From positions 496,001 through 560,000 of the forward strand of contig NZ_FNBB01000002.1 in assembly GCF_900102105.1 (NCBI RefSeq): 64,000 bases of DNA, read 5' to 3'. Source of the DNA: Agrobacterium pusense. Lineage in GTDB: Bacteria; Pseudomonadota; Alphaproteobacteria; Rhizobiales; Rhizobiaceae. The notes under the pieces were generated by a model. It searched no databases. It was given only the letters and a program-made list of their open reading frames with translations, and was not told the origin of the DNA. Below are positions 1 through 10,808 of this stretch, piece after piece; position 1 is the stretch's first letter; every line of letters starts with the position of its first letter. A program made the translations under genes and the position numbers.

Positions 1-62
1 CTTTCCGCCTTGATACGTTGACAAGCCACCGGACCTTGGCTCCGGCGAGATTGGAGAACGAC

Positions 63-1532
<1,470 letters not shown>

Positions 1533-1542
1533 CTCCTTGCTC

Positions 1543-1637
1543 GACATCATCCTCGGGCCTAACCCGAGGATCTACGGCCTTGGCCTGAGCAGAGACAACC
1601 CACTTCCCGGATCCTCGGGTCAAGCCCGAGGATGACA
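1543..1637. repeat. RIME-like intergenic double palindrome
   Basis: Two palindromes of the form CCTCGGG-(5 nt)-CCCGAGG occur at 1551-1569 and 1613-1631, about 45 bp apart, filling the sufB-sufC gap. The same two-palindrome unit recurs at 6097-6187 and a single palindrome at 3776-3807. Rhizobial genomes are known to carry such intergenic mosaic elements (RIME). Whether this copy acts as an mRNA-stabilising or attenuating hairpin inside the suf transcript is inference. Confidence 0.75.
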
Positions 1638-1714
1638 GATGAGAGATTTGAGACAAGCCCTGATGGGGCGCACGAGGCGGTCCTTGAAACCGCACCATGA
1701 ACAGGAACAATACC

Positions 1715-2470
1715 ATGCTTGAAATCATCGACCTGCACGCGAAGATCGCCGATACCGAAACCGAGATCATCAAGGGTCTCAACCTGAAGGTTGCCGCTGG
1801 TGAAGTTGCGGCCATCATGGGCCCGAACGGTTCCGGCAAGTCGACGCTGTCCTACATCCTGTCGGGCCGTGAGGACTATGAAGTCACCTCCGGTGACATT
1901 CTCTATAACGGCGAAAGCATTCTGGAGCTGGACGCTGCCGAGCGTGCGGCCAAGGGCATTTTCCTTGCCTTCCAGTATCCGGTCGAAATTCCGGGCGTCG
2001 CTACCATGCAGTTCCTGAAGGTTGCGATGAACGAGCAGCGCAAGGCGCGCGGCGAGTCCGAGCTGACGACGCCTGATTTCATCCGCCGCGTCAAGGAAGC
2101 GGCCGGCGATCTGAAGATCGACATGGAGATGCTGAAGCGTCCGCTCAACGTCGGTTTCTCCGGCGGTGAGAAGAAGCGTGCCGAAATCCTGCAGATGGCG
2201 CTTCTGGAGCCGAAGCTCTGCGTTCTCGACGAAACCGATAGCGGTCTCGACATCGACGCGCTGAAGATCGTGGCTGACGGCGTCAATGCGCTGAAGTCGC
2301 CGGATCGCGCCACCGTCGTCATCACCCACTATCAGCGCCTGCTCGATTACATCGTGCCTGACAGCGTTCACGTTCTCTACAAGGGCAAGATCATCCGCTC
2401 GGGTGACAAGGCTCTCGCGCTGGAACTGGAAAACAACGGTTACGCCGACATCATCGGTGAAGCGGCCTGA
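1715..2470 (+). CDS. sufC: Fe-S cluster assembly ATPase SufC
   Basis: SufC is the ABC-type ATPase of the SufBC2D complex; its ATP-driven dimerisation remodels SufB-SufD during cluster assembly. The 251-residue protein shows Walker A GPNGSGKST (residues 36-44), the ABC signature GFSGGEKKR, and Walker B CVLDETDSGLD with the D-loop. The start MLEIIDLH at 1715 matches the family N-terminus better than the upstream in-frame ATG at 1697, and AGGAAC precedes it. It is separated from sufB by the palindromic repeat. Confidence 0.96.
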   Translation: MLEIIDLHAKIADTETEIIKGLNLKVAAGEVAAIMGPNGSGKSTLSYILSGREDYEVTSGDILYNGESILELDAAERAAKGIFLAFQYPVEIPGVATMQFLKVAMNEQRKARGESELTTPDFIRRVKEAAGDLKIDMEMLKRPLNVGFSGGEKKRAEILQMALLEPKLCVLDETDSGLDIDALKIVADGVNALKSPDRATVVITHYQRLLDYIVPDSVHVLYKGKIIRSGDKALALELENNGYADIIGEAA

Positions 2471-2493
2471 TCGAAGGCCAGGAGGTGATGTCC

Positions 2494-3765
2494 ATGAACA
2501 TTCAAGCTACCAACCGGCTGACGCCAGCGGAAACCGCGCTGGTCGATGCCTACACCGCCAAGTTCAGCGAGCTGCCCGGCGACGGCGCCGTGGTTGCCGC
2601 GCGTGACGTGCTGTTCGACGATCTGAAGACCGGTGGTCTTCCGACACGCCGCATCGAGGCCTGGCACTATACCGATCTGAAGAGCCTGCTGCGCACGGTT
2701 CCGGAAGACCGGCCCGCGCCTGTCATCGAGAAGGCTGCGTCGATTATTGCCGGTTCGCCTGTGGCTTACATGCTGCATGGCACGGCCGATATCGGCAAGG
2801 TCGATGGTGTCAGCGTATCGCGCTTTGCCGACAGCCTGCTCGACGGCTCTGCCGCGGCTGGCCTTGCGGAAGCCAGCAAGGATGACACGATTGGCCGCAT
2901 CAATGGCAGCTTTGTGCGTGACGGCCTCGTGGTCGAAATTCCCGCCGATGCTGAGCTCGACAAGCCGATCGAACTGCAGGCTATCCATGGCGCAGGCCAG
3001 GTTCACAGCCGCTTCCCGGTGCGCTTCGGCAAGGGTTCGAAAGCGACCGTCATTGAGCGTCACCTTTCGGTGACGCCCGATGCGGCGCTGGTCTCCTCGG
3101 TCAGCGATATCGTCGTTGAGGATGGCGCGGAAGCAACCTGGATCCTTTTGCAACAGCAGGGTGCCGCCGATATTCACCTTGGCCAGCTGCGCATCAAGCT
3201 TGGCGCGGAAGCCAAGTTGCGTCTCTTCCTGATCAATGCCGGCGGCAAGCTGGTGCGTCAGGAACTGCGCATCGATGTGGAAGGCGAGGGCACCGATCTC
3301 ATCGTTCGCGGCGTCAACCTTTTGGGTGGCGAAACCCATACGGACGTGACGATGGTTCTTGGCCACAACGTACCGAACACGACCTCGACGGAAGTTTTCC
3401 GCAACGTGGTGTTCGACCGCGCGAAGGGCATTTTCCAGGGCATGATCCGGGTCGCACCGGATGCCCAGAAGACCGACGCGAAGATGGCGTGCAACACGCT
3501 GCTCATGTCTGACGATGGCGAGTTCTCGGCAAAGCCGGAACTGGAAATCTTCGCCGACGACGTTCAGTGCGGCCATGGCGCGACGGTTGCCGATATCAGC
3601 GACAACCATCTCTACTACCTGATGGCACGCGGCGTTCCGCGGGCAAAGGCACGGGCGATGCTCGTCAACGCTTTCGTTGCCGAGATCGTCGAGGAACTGG
3701 AAGAAGAAAATCTGGTAGAGGCGCTGGAGACGATCATTTCCGGCTGGCTGGAGCATCACGCTTAG
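2494..3765 (+). CDS. sufD: Fe-S cluster assembly protein SufD
   Basis: SufD is the SufB paralogue that completes the SufBC2D scaffold and is needed for iron acquisition in cluster assembly. The 423-residue product carries the C-terminal SufBD beta-helix with CGHGATVADIS and LYYLMARGVPRAKARAML, typical of the family. Three in-frame starts exist (GTG 2485, ATG 2488, ATG 2494); AGGAGG at 2480-2485 fits the ATG at 2494 (eight-base spacing). It lies 23 bp downstream of sufC, so the two are very probably cotranscribed. Confidence 0.95.
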   Translation: MNIQATNRLTPAETALVDAYTAKFSELPGDGAVVAARDVLFDDLKTGGLPTRRIEAWHYTDLKSLLRTVPEDRPAPVIEKAASIIAGSPVAYMLHGTADIGKVDGVSVSRFADSLLDGSAAAGLAEASKDDTIGRINGSFVRDGLVVEIPADAELDKPIELQAIHGAGQVHSRFPVRFGKGSKATVIERHLSVTPDAALVSSVSDIVVEDGAEATWILLQQQGAADIHLGQLRIKLGAEAKLRLFLINAGGKLVRQELRIDVEGEGTDLIVRGVNLLGGETHTDVTMVLGHNVPNTTSTEVFRNVVFDRAKGIFQGMIRVAPDAQKTDAKMACNTLLMSDDGEFSAKPELEIFADDVQCGHGATVADISDNHLYYLMARGVPRAKARAMLVNAFVAEIVEELEEENLVEALETIISGWLEHHA

Positions 3766-3775
3766 CAACCTCTCC

Positions 3776-3807
3776 GTCGTCATCCTCGGGACGAGCCCGA
3801 GGGTGAC
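3776..3807. repeat. single RIME-like palindrome between sufD and sufS
   Basis: CCTCGGG...CCCGAGG with flanking GTCAT/GTGAC, matching one half of the elements at 1543-1637 and 6097-6187. It looks like a solo or decayed half-element in the sufD-sufS gap. Confidence 0.6.
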
Positions 3808-3874
3808 GTGAAGCAGCGGTAACGGCTGCAAAACCCGGAGCTCTCCAGAAGAGCACCATGAAAGGGCCCGAGAA

Positions 3875-5116
3875 ATGGACCAGACCGCAATGGCGGCCCC
3901 TTATGACATCGAAGCCGTGCGCCGGGATTTCCCGATCCTGTCGCGCGAGGTCTATGGCAAGCCGCTGGTCTATCTCGACAACGGCGCGTCCGCTCAAAAG
4001 CCGCAGGTGGTGATCGACGCCGTTTCGCATGCTTATGCAAATGAGTACGCAAACGTGCATCGCGGCCTGCATTTCCTCTCCAATGCCGCAACCGACGCCT
4101 ATGAGGCGGCGCGCGAAAAAGTGCGCCGGTTCCTCAATGCCGGTTCGGTGGACGAGATCGTCTTCACCAAATCCTCCACCGAGGCGATCAATACGGTCGC
4201 TTACGGTTATGGCATGCCCAAGATCGGCGAGGGCGACGAGATCGTCATCTCGATCATGGAGCATCACTCCAATATCGTGCCATGGCATTTCATCCGCGAA
4301 CGGCAGGGCGCCAAGCTCGTCTGGGTGCCGGTTGATGATGACGGCGCATTTCATATCGAGGCTTTCGAACAGAGCCTGACGGAGCGCACCAAGCTCGTTG
4401 CCATCACCCATATGTCGAATGCGCTCGGCACCATCGTGCCGGTCAAGGAAATTTGCCGCATCGCGCATGAACGTGGCATTCCGGTGCTGATCGATGGATC
4501 ACAGGGCGCTGTTCATATGCCTGTTGATGTGCGCGATATCGATTGCGACTGGTATGTGATGACGGGCCACAAGCTTTACGGTCCCTCGGGCATCGGCGTG
4601 CTCTATGGCAAGGCCGACCGGCTGCGCGAGATGCGGCCGTTCCAGGGCGGCGGCGAGATGATCCTCGACGTCTCCGAAGACAATGTCACCTATAACGAGC
4701 CGCCGCATCGTTTCGAAGCGGGTACGCCGCCCATCGTGCAGGCGATCAGCCTCGGTTATGCGCTCGATTACATGGACAATCTCGGCCGTTCCGCGATTGC
4801 AGCACACGAGGCCGATCTTGCCGCTTATGCCGCCGAGCGGCTGCGCGAGATCAATTCGCTTCGCATCATCGGTAATGCACCTGATAAGGGTGGTATCTTC
4901 TCCTTCGAGCTTGAGGGCATTCACGCCCATGACGTCTCGATGGTGATCGACCGGCGCGGCGTTGCCGTGCGGGCCGGCACCCATTGCGCCATGCCGCTCT
5001 TGAAACGCTTCGGCGTTACCTCCACATGCCGGGCATCGTTCGGCCTTTACAATACCCGCGCCGAAGTAGACTCTCTTGTCGAGGCGCTGGAATATGCGCG
5101 CAAATTTTTCGCCTGA
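3875..5116 (+). CDS. sufS: cysteine desulfurase SufS
   Basis: SufS is a PLP-dependent group II cysteine desulfurase that converts cysteine to alanine and transfers the persulfide sulfur to the SUF scaffold. The 413-residue protein has the Schiff-base lysine in MTGHKLYGPSG and the catalytic cysteine in TSTCRASFGLYNT near the C-terminus, plus the N-terminal YLDNGASAQKP block. The start at 3875 gives MDQTAMAAPYD. No SufE is seen next to it, so the sulfur acceptor must be encoded elsewhere. Confidence 0.96.
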   Translation: MDQTAMAAPYDIEAVRRDFPILSREVYGKPLVYLDNGASAQKPQVVIDAVSHAYANEYANVHRGLHFLSNAATDAYEAAREKVRRFLNAGSVDEIVFTKSSTEAINTVAYGYGMPKIGEGDEIVISIMEHHSNIVPWHFIRERQGAKLVWVPVDDDGAFHIEAFEQSLTERTKLVAITHMSNALGTIVPVKEICRIAHERGIPVLIDGSQGAVHMPVDVRDIDCDWYVMTGHKLYGPSGIGVLYGKADRLREMRPFQGGGEMILDVSEDNVTYNEPPHRFEAGTPPIVQAISLGYALDYMDNLGRSAIAAHEADLAAYAAERLREINSLRIIGNAPDKGGIFSFELEGIHAHDVSMVIDRRGVAVRAGTHCAMPLLKRFGVTSTCRASFGLYNTRAEVDSLVEALEYARKFFA

Positions 5117-5152
5117 TATCGCAGCTTGAAATCAGGATTGAGGTTTAAGACC

Positions 5153-5536
5153 ATGACTGCCGATGCCACTGCAAAGACCCAGGATGCGACCGAAGCTCAG
5201 GAAAAGGTATCCACCATTCCGCCGGATGAGCTTGCACGCCTCAGCGACGATGTGATCGCGGCGCTGAAGACCGTTTATGACCCGGAAATTCCGGCCGACA
5301 TCTTCGAACTCGGGCTGGTCTACAAGATCGATATCGAAGACGACCGGATGGTCAAGATCGTCATGACGCTGACGGCCCCCGGTTGCCCCGTCGCTGGCGA
5401 AATGCCGGGCTGGGTGGAGAACGCCGTTGGCGCCGTCGAAGGTGTTTCCGGTGTCACCGTCGAAATGACGTTCGATCCGCCGTGGACGCCGGACCGCATG
5501 TCGGAAGAAGCGCAGGTTGCCGTCGGCTGGTACTGA
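5153..5536 (+). CDS. sufT: SUF system DUF59 (MIP18-like) protein SufT
   Basis: A 127-residue protein whose second half is a MIP18/DUF59 domain: YDPEIPADIFELGLVYKI, followed by LTAPGCPVAGEMPGW with the conserved cysteine. SufT-type proteins act in maturation or transfer of Fe-S clusters. The N-terminal 35 residues are a low-complexity T/A/E-rich extension. The start at 5153 follows AGGATTGAGG, 36 bp after sufS, which implies the same transcript. Confidence 0.9.
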   Translation: MTADATAKTQDATEAQEKVSTIPPDELARLSDDVIAALKTVYDPEIPADIFELGLVYKIDIEDDRMVKIVMTLTAPGCPVAGEMPGWVENAVGAVEGVSGVTVEMTFDPPWTPDRMSEEAQVAVGWY

Positions 5537-5641
5537 TTTGATTTTGCCTGGTGTCATCCCTTGATGACATCGTCAGGCGCACTTAAATTGAATTCCATAA
5601 GCATCGAGCCTTGAACTCGATTGTCGAAGGAGAATGGGCCC

Positions 5642-6031
5642 ATGGGCTTTGCAATCATGACCATGACCGGGGCTGCTGCCTCGCGCGTTAAAGCGATCGT
5701 CGAAAATTCCGGACCGGACGCCAAGGGCGTGCGCGTCGGCATCAAGAAGGGCGGTTGCGCGGGCATGGAATATACCATCGACCTCGTGACTGAGCCGGAT
5801 GCGAAGGACGATCTGGTTGAATTCGAAGGCGCGAAAGTCTGGGTTCAGCCTTCCGCCGTGCTTTATCTGCTCGGCACGCAGATGGATTTCGAAGTGACCA
5901 AGATGCGCTCCGGTTTCACCTTCAACAATCCGAACCAGACCTCTGCCTGCGGCTGCGGTGAATCGGTTGAGCTGAAGCCTGCGGATCTCGCCGCGCTTGC
6001 GAAGCAGCGTGAGGCAGAAGCCAGCGTTTGA
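5642..6031 (+). CDS. sufA: Fe-S cluster carrier SufA/IscA family
   Basis: An A-type carrier that accepts assembled clusters and delivers them to apoproteins. The 129-residue protein has the three conserved cysteines in GGCAGMEY and the C-terminal ACGCGES motif. AAGGAG sits at the right distance before the ATG at 5642. It is the last gene of the SUF cluster and is followed by a RIME-like double palindrome. Confidence 0.93.
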   Translation: MGFAIMTMTGAAASRVKAIVENSGPDAKGVRVGIKKGGCAGMEYTIDLVTEPDAKDDLVEFEGAKVWVQPSAVLYLLGTQMDFEVTKMRSGFTFNNPNQTSACGCGESVELKPADLAALAKQREAEASV

Positions 6032-6096
6032 TTGGTTACGCTATCTCTGCGATGGAGAGGTAGACATTCTTATGCACACAGCGCTCCCACAATCGC

Positions 6097-6187
6097 GACG
6101 TCATCCTCGGGCTTGACCCGAGGGTTCCATCCCCGTCAAATCGCTTGAGACGTTTGTAGATCCTCGGGTCAAGCCCGAGGATGACGG
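6097..6187. repeat. RIME-like intergenic double palindrome downstream of sufA
   Basis: Second complete copy of the double palindrome seen at 1543: GTCATCCTCGGGCTTGACCC at the left end and the CCTCGGGTCAAGCCCGAGG palindrome at the right end, separated by about 45 bp. It lies in the gap between convergent genes (sufA rightward, the 6248 gene leftward) and may help end transcripts; no U-run follows. Confidence 0.7.
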
Positions 6188-6247
6188 ATGACAAGTTTCA
6201 GGTTTTTTCCGCAGACTGCGTCTCACGCAAAATCAGCTTTCCAAGGA

Positions 6248-6523
6248 TCATGACTGCTGTTTGAAGGCTTCGATGAAATCGGCCAGTGGATGGATTGATG
6301 GCGTGGTCATCAATAGCGGTTCGAGAGCCGCGGCGATCTCCCGGCAATCTTCTGCAGTGAGTGGCCGCAGGCTTGACGTGATCCTGTTATAGTCAGGCGT
6401 CCCGCGCGATGCGAGCGAGCGATGGATCACAAACACTTCCGTCTGCCCGTCCTGTCGCTCCACAAAAAGGGCAAGCGATCCGCCGTCTGCAGCCGCAGCG
6501 CTATCGGATACGGATTTGAACAT
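6248..6523 (-). CDS. small conserved hypothetical protein
   Basis: A 91-residue acidic soluble protein with no motif I recognise; it has no signal or membrane segment. GGAGTCTCG precedes the ATG at 6523. It is convergent with sufA. The coding-like composition and good ribosome site support a real gene; function unknown. Confidence 0.6.
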   Translation of the reverse strand: MFKSVSDSAAAADGGSLALFVERQDGQTEVFVIHRSLASRGTPDYNRITSSLRPLTAEDCREIAAALEPLLMTTPSIHPLADFIEAFKQQS

Positions 6524-6614
6524 CGAGACTCCATGCGGTAGGTGTCCGGAGAGCCTATCCGATTGACGTCATGAAGCAAGATTGAATGCGGATGGTTTCA
6601 GTGAGGGGGGTAGC

Positions 6615-6845
6615 GTGGGGAATAGCAGCAGCTCGATTGATGTTTGGACACTTGGCCTCGTTGCTGCCGGCATTCTGGTCGGCCTGACGTTGGTTGTCGG
6701 TATTCTTTTCCTCTCCTTTTCTTGGGAGGCTAAAGCACGCAGGCGCGTGTCATCAGCCACCACGGAAGGCGTTCAGTTCGAACGAACTGAAGGCGGCGAG
6801 TGGCCAACGGTGCGTGGAGACGGGGGCGGAGGGGGCCATCATTGA
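6615..6845 (+). CDS. small single-pass membrane protein
   Basis: A GTG start at 6615 is preferred because GAGGGGGG lies just before it; it gives a 76-residue protein. One clear membrane segment covers roughly residues 9-35 (WTLGLVAAGILVGLTLVVGI), followed by a basic stop-transfer patch (EAKARRR) and a Gly/His-rich cytoplasmic tail. Function unknown. Confidence 0.5.
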   Translation: MGNSSSSIDVWTLGLVAAGILVGLTLVVGILFLSFSWEAKARRRVSSATTEGVQFERTEGGEWPTVRGDGGGGGHH

Positions 6846-6858
6846 ACGGGCGGTTCAC

Positions 6859-7329
6859 GTGTTGAGACCGGCAGGGGAGAGCACGGCCACGGCAAGGGCG
6901 GCGGTAAATGCTGCTTTCGCGCACGTCACCCTAGGCGGCGGTGTGGGTCTTCGTGAGGCCGCCGCGATTGATGATTACGCGAGCCATGATGTGCTTGCCG
7001 CCCGCCGCGCCGAGGATGAAAAGGACGACTGGTCTGCGATCTCGGTGGAGGACGTGAACCTCCACTCCGCCAGTCCTGCGTTTTTTGATGCCGAAGCAAT
7101 GCGGTTTCATCTGCCCGCCTACATGATCGCCGATCTCGACGGTTGTTACCGGCACGAGTTCGTGCCCCATCTGCGCGGTCGCCCGGAGAAATTTGCGCTG
7201 TTGAACGACGCTCAAAGGCGGGCCGTTGAATTATATTTGCACGCCCTCCTGCAGCGAAACAACCCGCCGTCTTACCAGTCCGATGTAGAACAGGCGCTTG
7301 AGGAATGGTGGCAAGCCGCAGATCGTTAG
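6859..7329 (+). CDS. DUF6714-like hypothetical protein
   Basis: The C-terminal two thirds have a recognisable pattern (AFAHV near the N-terminus, then DDWSAI, FFDAEAMRFHLPAYMIADL and a helical ending) shared with small uncharacterised DUF6714-type proteins. No in-frame ATG exists before the conserved region; GTG 6859 is used, but an ATT or an overlapping start at about 6841, coupled to the stop of the preceding gene, is equally possible. Confidence 0.55.
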   Translation: MLRPAGESTATARAAVNAAFAHVTLGGGVGLREAAAIDDYASHDVLAARRAEDEKDDWSAISVEDVNLHSASPAFFDAEAMRFHLPAYMIADLDGCYRHEFVPHLRGRPEKFALLNDAQRRAVELYLHALLQRNNPPSYQSDVEQALEEWWQAADR

Positions 7330-7339
7330 GCCGGATTGA

Positions 7340-8548
7340 TCACTCGTGTCTCAGGGCTTCGATCGGGCTGAGACTCGCCGCCCGCCGCGCGGGAAAATAG
7401 CCGAAAATCACGCCGATGGCGGCTGAAAAGGCGAAGGCGAGGAAGATGATCGATGGGCTGGTGACGAAAGGCACGTTGAGGAAGCTGACGACCGCGTAGG
7501 CGAGGCCGAGGCCGGTGAGGATGCCGACGATGCCGCCGAAGGCCGAGAGCATCACCGCTTCCACCAGAAACTGTGTCAGCACCTGTTTTTCCAATGCGCC
7601 GATGGCAAGCCGAATGCCGATCTCACGCGTGCGCTCCGTGACCGAGACCAGCATGATGTTCATGATGCCGATGCCGCCCACGAGAAGGCTGACGGCGGCG
7701 ACCGCGCCGAGAAGCCCGGTGAGAAGCGTCGTCGTGCCGGTCATGGCGGAAGCGATCTGCGTCATGTCGTTGACAGTAAAATCATCCTCGCGGCCGATGT
7801 TGATGCGGCGGCGCTCGCGCAGCAGGTTTTGCAGGTCGCTCTGCACCTTGGCGGTGGAAACGCCATCCTGCGCCGAAACCATGATCGAGGAAATGGTGGT
7901 GGTGCCGCCAATGCGCCGCTGGTGGATTTTGAGCGGCATGATGATCGTGTCGTCCTGATCGTCGCCGAGGCCGGACTGGCCTTTGCGGGCGAGAACGCCG
8001 ATGACGGGGCAGGAGATGTTGCTGACGCGGATCGTCTGTCCCACAGGGTTTTCCGCCCCGAACAGTTCCTGTCGCACGGTTTCGCCGATGATGCAGCCGA
8101 TCTGGCCGCCGCGATCTTCGGCGGGCTGGAAATCTCGACCAAGTGCGATGGTCCAGTCCTGCGCGATCAGATAGTCGTTCGTGGTGCCGATGACGCTCGT
8201 CTGGTGGTTCTTGCCGCCGAAAATGACGGTTGCGGCGGAACTGCGGTTCTGCGGTGCGACGGCGCGGATGCCCGATATCTGGTTGCGGATCGCCTCGACA
8301 TCGCGGTCATCGAAGCGCTTGGCCTCGGTGCTGGCGCGGCCGGGGCCAAACTGGCCGGGGCGCACGAACAGCATGTTGGTGCCGAGCCGTGACAGTTCCG
8401 ATTTTACCTGCTCGGTCGTACCGTTGCCGATGGTGACCATGGCAATGACGGCGGCCACACCAATGACGACGCCGAGCACCGTGAGAAAGGAGCGCAACAG
8501 GTTGCGGCTGATGGCGCGCAACGCAAGACGCGATGTTTCAAAGAACAT
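7340..8548 (-). CDS. MacB-type ABC transporter permease
   Basis: A permease of the FtsX/MacB class, which with the ATPase and membrane fusion protein encoded upstream would form a tripartite efflux or lipoprotein-handling pump. The 402-residue product has one N-terminal membrane helix (residues 20-45, FLTVLGVVIGVAAVIAMV), a large periplasmic domain (about 50-260), and three C-terminal helices in an FtsX domain. The ATG at 8548 has AAGGAGACATTGG before it and overlaps the end of the ATPase gene by 11 bp, implying translational coupling. The substrate is unknown: antibiotic, siderophore and lipoprotein roles are all known in the family. Confidence 0.88.
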   Translation of the reverse strand: MFFETSRLALRAISRNLLRSFLTVLGVVIGVAAVIAMVTIGNGTTEQVKSELSRLGTNMLFVRPGQFGPGRASTEAKRFDDRDVEAIRNQISGIRAVAPQNRSSAATVIFGGKNHQTSVIGTTNDYLIAQDWTIALGRDFQPAEDRGGQIGCIIGETVRQELFGAENPVGQTIRVSNISCPVIGVLARKGQSGLGDDQDDTIIMPLKIHQRRIGGTTTISSIMVSAQDGVSTAKVQSDLQNLLRERRRINIGREDDFTVNDMTQIASAMTGTTTLLTGLLGAVAAVSLLVGGIGIMNIMLVSVTERTREIGIRLAIGALEKQVLTQFLVEAVMLSAFGGIVGILTGLGLAYAVVSFLNVPFVTSPSIIFLAFAFSAAIGVIFGYFPARRAASLSPIEALRHE

Positions 8549-9257
8549 CCAATGTCTCCTTATGATCCGCGGCGCTATCGGAGGCGAGGTGGCCGTCGAC
8601 AAAACGCAGCAGGCGCCCGGCATAAGCGGCGATATCCTCCTCATGGGTTACCATGACGACGGTAATGCCCTTGTCGCGATTGAGCGAGGTTATCAGTTCC
8701 ATGATTTCGACGCTCGTCTTCGTATCGAGATTGCCGGTCGGCTCGTCGGCCAGAAGCAGCGCGGGGCGGGTGACGATGGCGCGGGCAATGGCCACACGCT
8801 GCTGCTGGCCGCCTGAAAGCTCCTGCGTGGTGTGATCTTCGCGGCCTTTGAGGCCCACCTGCGCCAGCGCCTCCATGGCGCGCTCACGCCGTTCCGAGGC
8901 CTTCATGCCCCGATAGATCAGCGGCAGTTCGACATTTTCCACCGCAGAGGTGCGGGAGAGAAGGTTAAAGCCCTGAAACACGAAACCGAGCATGTGCCGG
9001 CGCAAGAGCGTCAGATGTTCGTTATCGAAGTCGCTGGTCGCCACGCCCTGGAAGAGATATTCGCCAGCCGATGGGACGTCCAGACAGCCGATGATGTTCA
9101 TCGAGGTGGATTTGCCCGATCCCGACGGTCCCATGATGGCGACGAATTCCTTCTCGCGGATCGACAGGCTGACGCCGTCGAGCGCGCGGATCGTCGCTTC
9201 GCCGCGACCATATTGCTTCACGACATCACGGAACTCGATGAGCGGCGGCTGTTGCAT
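8538..9257 (-). CDS. MacB/LolD-type ABC transporter ATPase
   Basis: A 239-residue ATPase with Walker [10 protein letters not shown], signature [14 protein letters not shown] and Walker [13 protein letters not shown], characteristic of the MacB/LolD/FtsE subgroup. It is the middle gene of a leftward three-gene operon: 14 bp after the membrane fusion protein gene and overlapping the permease gene. Confidence 0.93.
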   Translation of the reverse strand: MQQPPLIEFRDVVKQYGRGEATIRALDGVSLSIREKEFVAIMGPSGSGKSTSMNIIGCLDVPSAGEYLFQGVATSDFDNEHLTLLRRHMLGFVFQGFNLLSRTSAVENVELPLIYRGMKASERRERAMEALAQVGLKGREDHTTQELSGGQQQRVAIARAIVTRPALLLADEPTGNLDTKTSVEIMELITSLNRDKGITVVMVTHEEDIAAYAGRLLRFVDGHLASDSAADHKETLDVL

Positions 9258-9271
9258 GCGCTTGTCCTCCG

Positions 9272-10570
9272 TCAGCCGGCGTTACGGGCCGTTGCGTCGG
9301 TAATTATCTGGTCATCGGCTTTCAGTTCGCCAGATTTCACCACGGTATGCTGGCCGTCGGTGGAGCCAGTTTCGATTGCGACGGAAACCGGATTGTTGTT
9401 GCGCAGCACCCAGACCGTCCTTTTACCCTGGGCGGCCTGGCCGGCATCGCGGTTTTGCGGGCGGCCCATGCGGGGCGGGCGGAACAGGCTCATCAACCCG
9501 CCCCCACGCGAAGCGGATTCGCGCGGCGGTGTATAACGAAGCGCGGAATTGGGTACCAGCAGGGCGTCCTTGATCTCTTCAACGATGATATTGGCGGTTG
9601 CCGTCATGCCGGGGCGAAGCAGCAGTTCTGCGTTGTCGACCGTCAATATGCCCTTATAGGTCACCACGTTGGATACGGTTTCCGAGGCGAAGCGCACGGT
9701 CTCGATCTCGGCCGGGAAGCTGCGATCGGGATAGGCATCGACGTTGAATGTGGCCTTCTGCCCGGTTTCCACCTTGCCGACATCAGCCTCATCCACCGAG
9801 ACCTGCAGCTCCATGTGGCGCAGATCGCCGGCGATGGTGAAGAGAACAGGGGCATTGAGCGAGGAGGCGACCGTGGCGCCGGGATCGACGCTGCGGGTGA
9901 GGATAACGCCATCGATGGGCGAAACGATCTTGGCCTTGCCCAGATTGACCTCAGCGAGCCGCAGATCCGCTTCCGCCGACAGCACGGTCGCCTCATTAAC
10001 CTCAAGCGTTGCGGCCGCCGCATCATGGGTGAACTGCGCGGCGTCCAGATCCTGCTGGCTGGACACTCGGTTCTTAACCAGGGATCGCAGGCGCTCCATG
10101 GATGTCTTTGCCGAGCCAAGGTCCGCGCGGGCCTTCAGCACATTGGCCTTGGCGGAAGCGAGCTTGGCGCGGGCGCTCTGCACGTCGGCTTCCAGCTTGT
10201 TGGTATCCAGCTCCGCCAGAACGTCTCCGGCCTTGACCGGGGTATTATAGGTGACGTTGACCTTGCGCACCGTGCCGGACAGTTCGCTCGATATATCAAC
10301 CTGATCCGTCGGCTGAACCGAGCCGGTGGAGGTGACGATGACCGAGAGATCGCCCTGACGCGCTGCTTCCGTGGTGTAGCTATAAGCCACACCGCCTGCG
10401 CGTGACTGGTAATAATAACCAAGACCGCCGCCAATCAGCACAATGGCTGCTGCCACATAGAGGAACCGACGCGACTTTTTCTTGCGGCCGTTTCTGGTCG
10501 TCCCCAAAATCTCGCGCAGATCGGGCTGGCTGTTTTTGGTATCGCTGCCACTGGTATTGGCGTCATTCAT
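9272..10570 (-). CDS. efflux membrane fusion protein (MacA/HlyD family)
   Basis: A periplasmic adaptor subunit. The 432-residue protein has a short cytoplasmic N-terminus, a membrane anchor at about residues 35-52 (FLYVAAAIVLIGGGLGYYY), a lipoyl/barrel-sandwich domain split around a long alpha-helical hairpin (about 110-190), and a beta-barrel domain (IVSPIDGVILTRSVDPGATV then the C-terminal half). A Gly/Arg/Pro-rich insert near residues 350-380 is unusual. The ATG at 10570 is chosen over an upstream TTG. First gene of the efflux operon. Confidence 0.9.
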   Translation of the reverse strand: MNDANTSGSDTKNSQPDLREILGTTRNGRKKKSRRFLYVAAAIVLIGGGLGYYYQSRAGGVAYSYTTEAARQGDLSVIVTSTGSVQPTDQVDISSELSGTVRKVNVTYNTPVKAGDVLAELDTNKLEADVQSARAKLASAKANVLKARADLGSAKTSMERLRSLVKNRVSSQQDLDAAQFTHDAAAATLEVNEATVLSAEADLRLAEVNLGKAKIVSPIDGVILTRSVDPGATVASSLNAPVLFTIAGDLRHMELQVSVDEADVGKVETGQKATFNVDAYPDRSFPAEIETVRFASETVSNVVTYKGILTVDNAELLLRPGMTATANIIVEEIKDALLVPNSALRYTPPRESASRGGGLMSLFRPPRMGRPQNRDAGQAAQGKRTVWVLRNNNPVSVAIETGSTDGQHTVVKSGELKADDQIITDATARNAG

Positions 10571-10808
10571 TCTCGTCACCCGCAAAGTTCAAAATACTAC
10601 AGAGAGTTGCCGCCGCTCTCCGGTTTGTTCGTCCGTCTGTCGCCGTTATATTCCTCTGATTGTGGGAAGTGACATAGCTTGCCCCAAGGGTGAAGTGAAA
10701 ACTTGGTAATATTTATGATAGTTCTGGTCTGCTAGAGATAGGTATTCGAAAAGCCGATGCCACAGATGCGGCAGAGGTTTCAGCAGCGACATTCAGGACG
10801 ATGATGAA

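Noticed and set aside
1559..3831. Long leftward frames inside sufC and sufD (for example 1559-2371 and 2440-3831)
   Set aside because: They are antisense to complete, motif-bearing suf genes and reflect GC-rich third-position bias.
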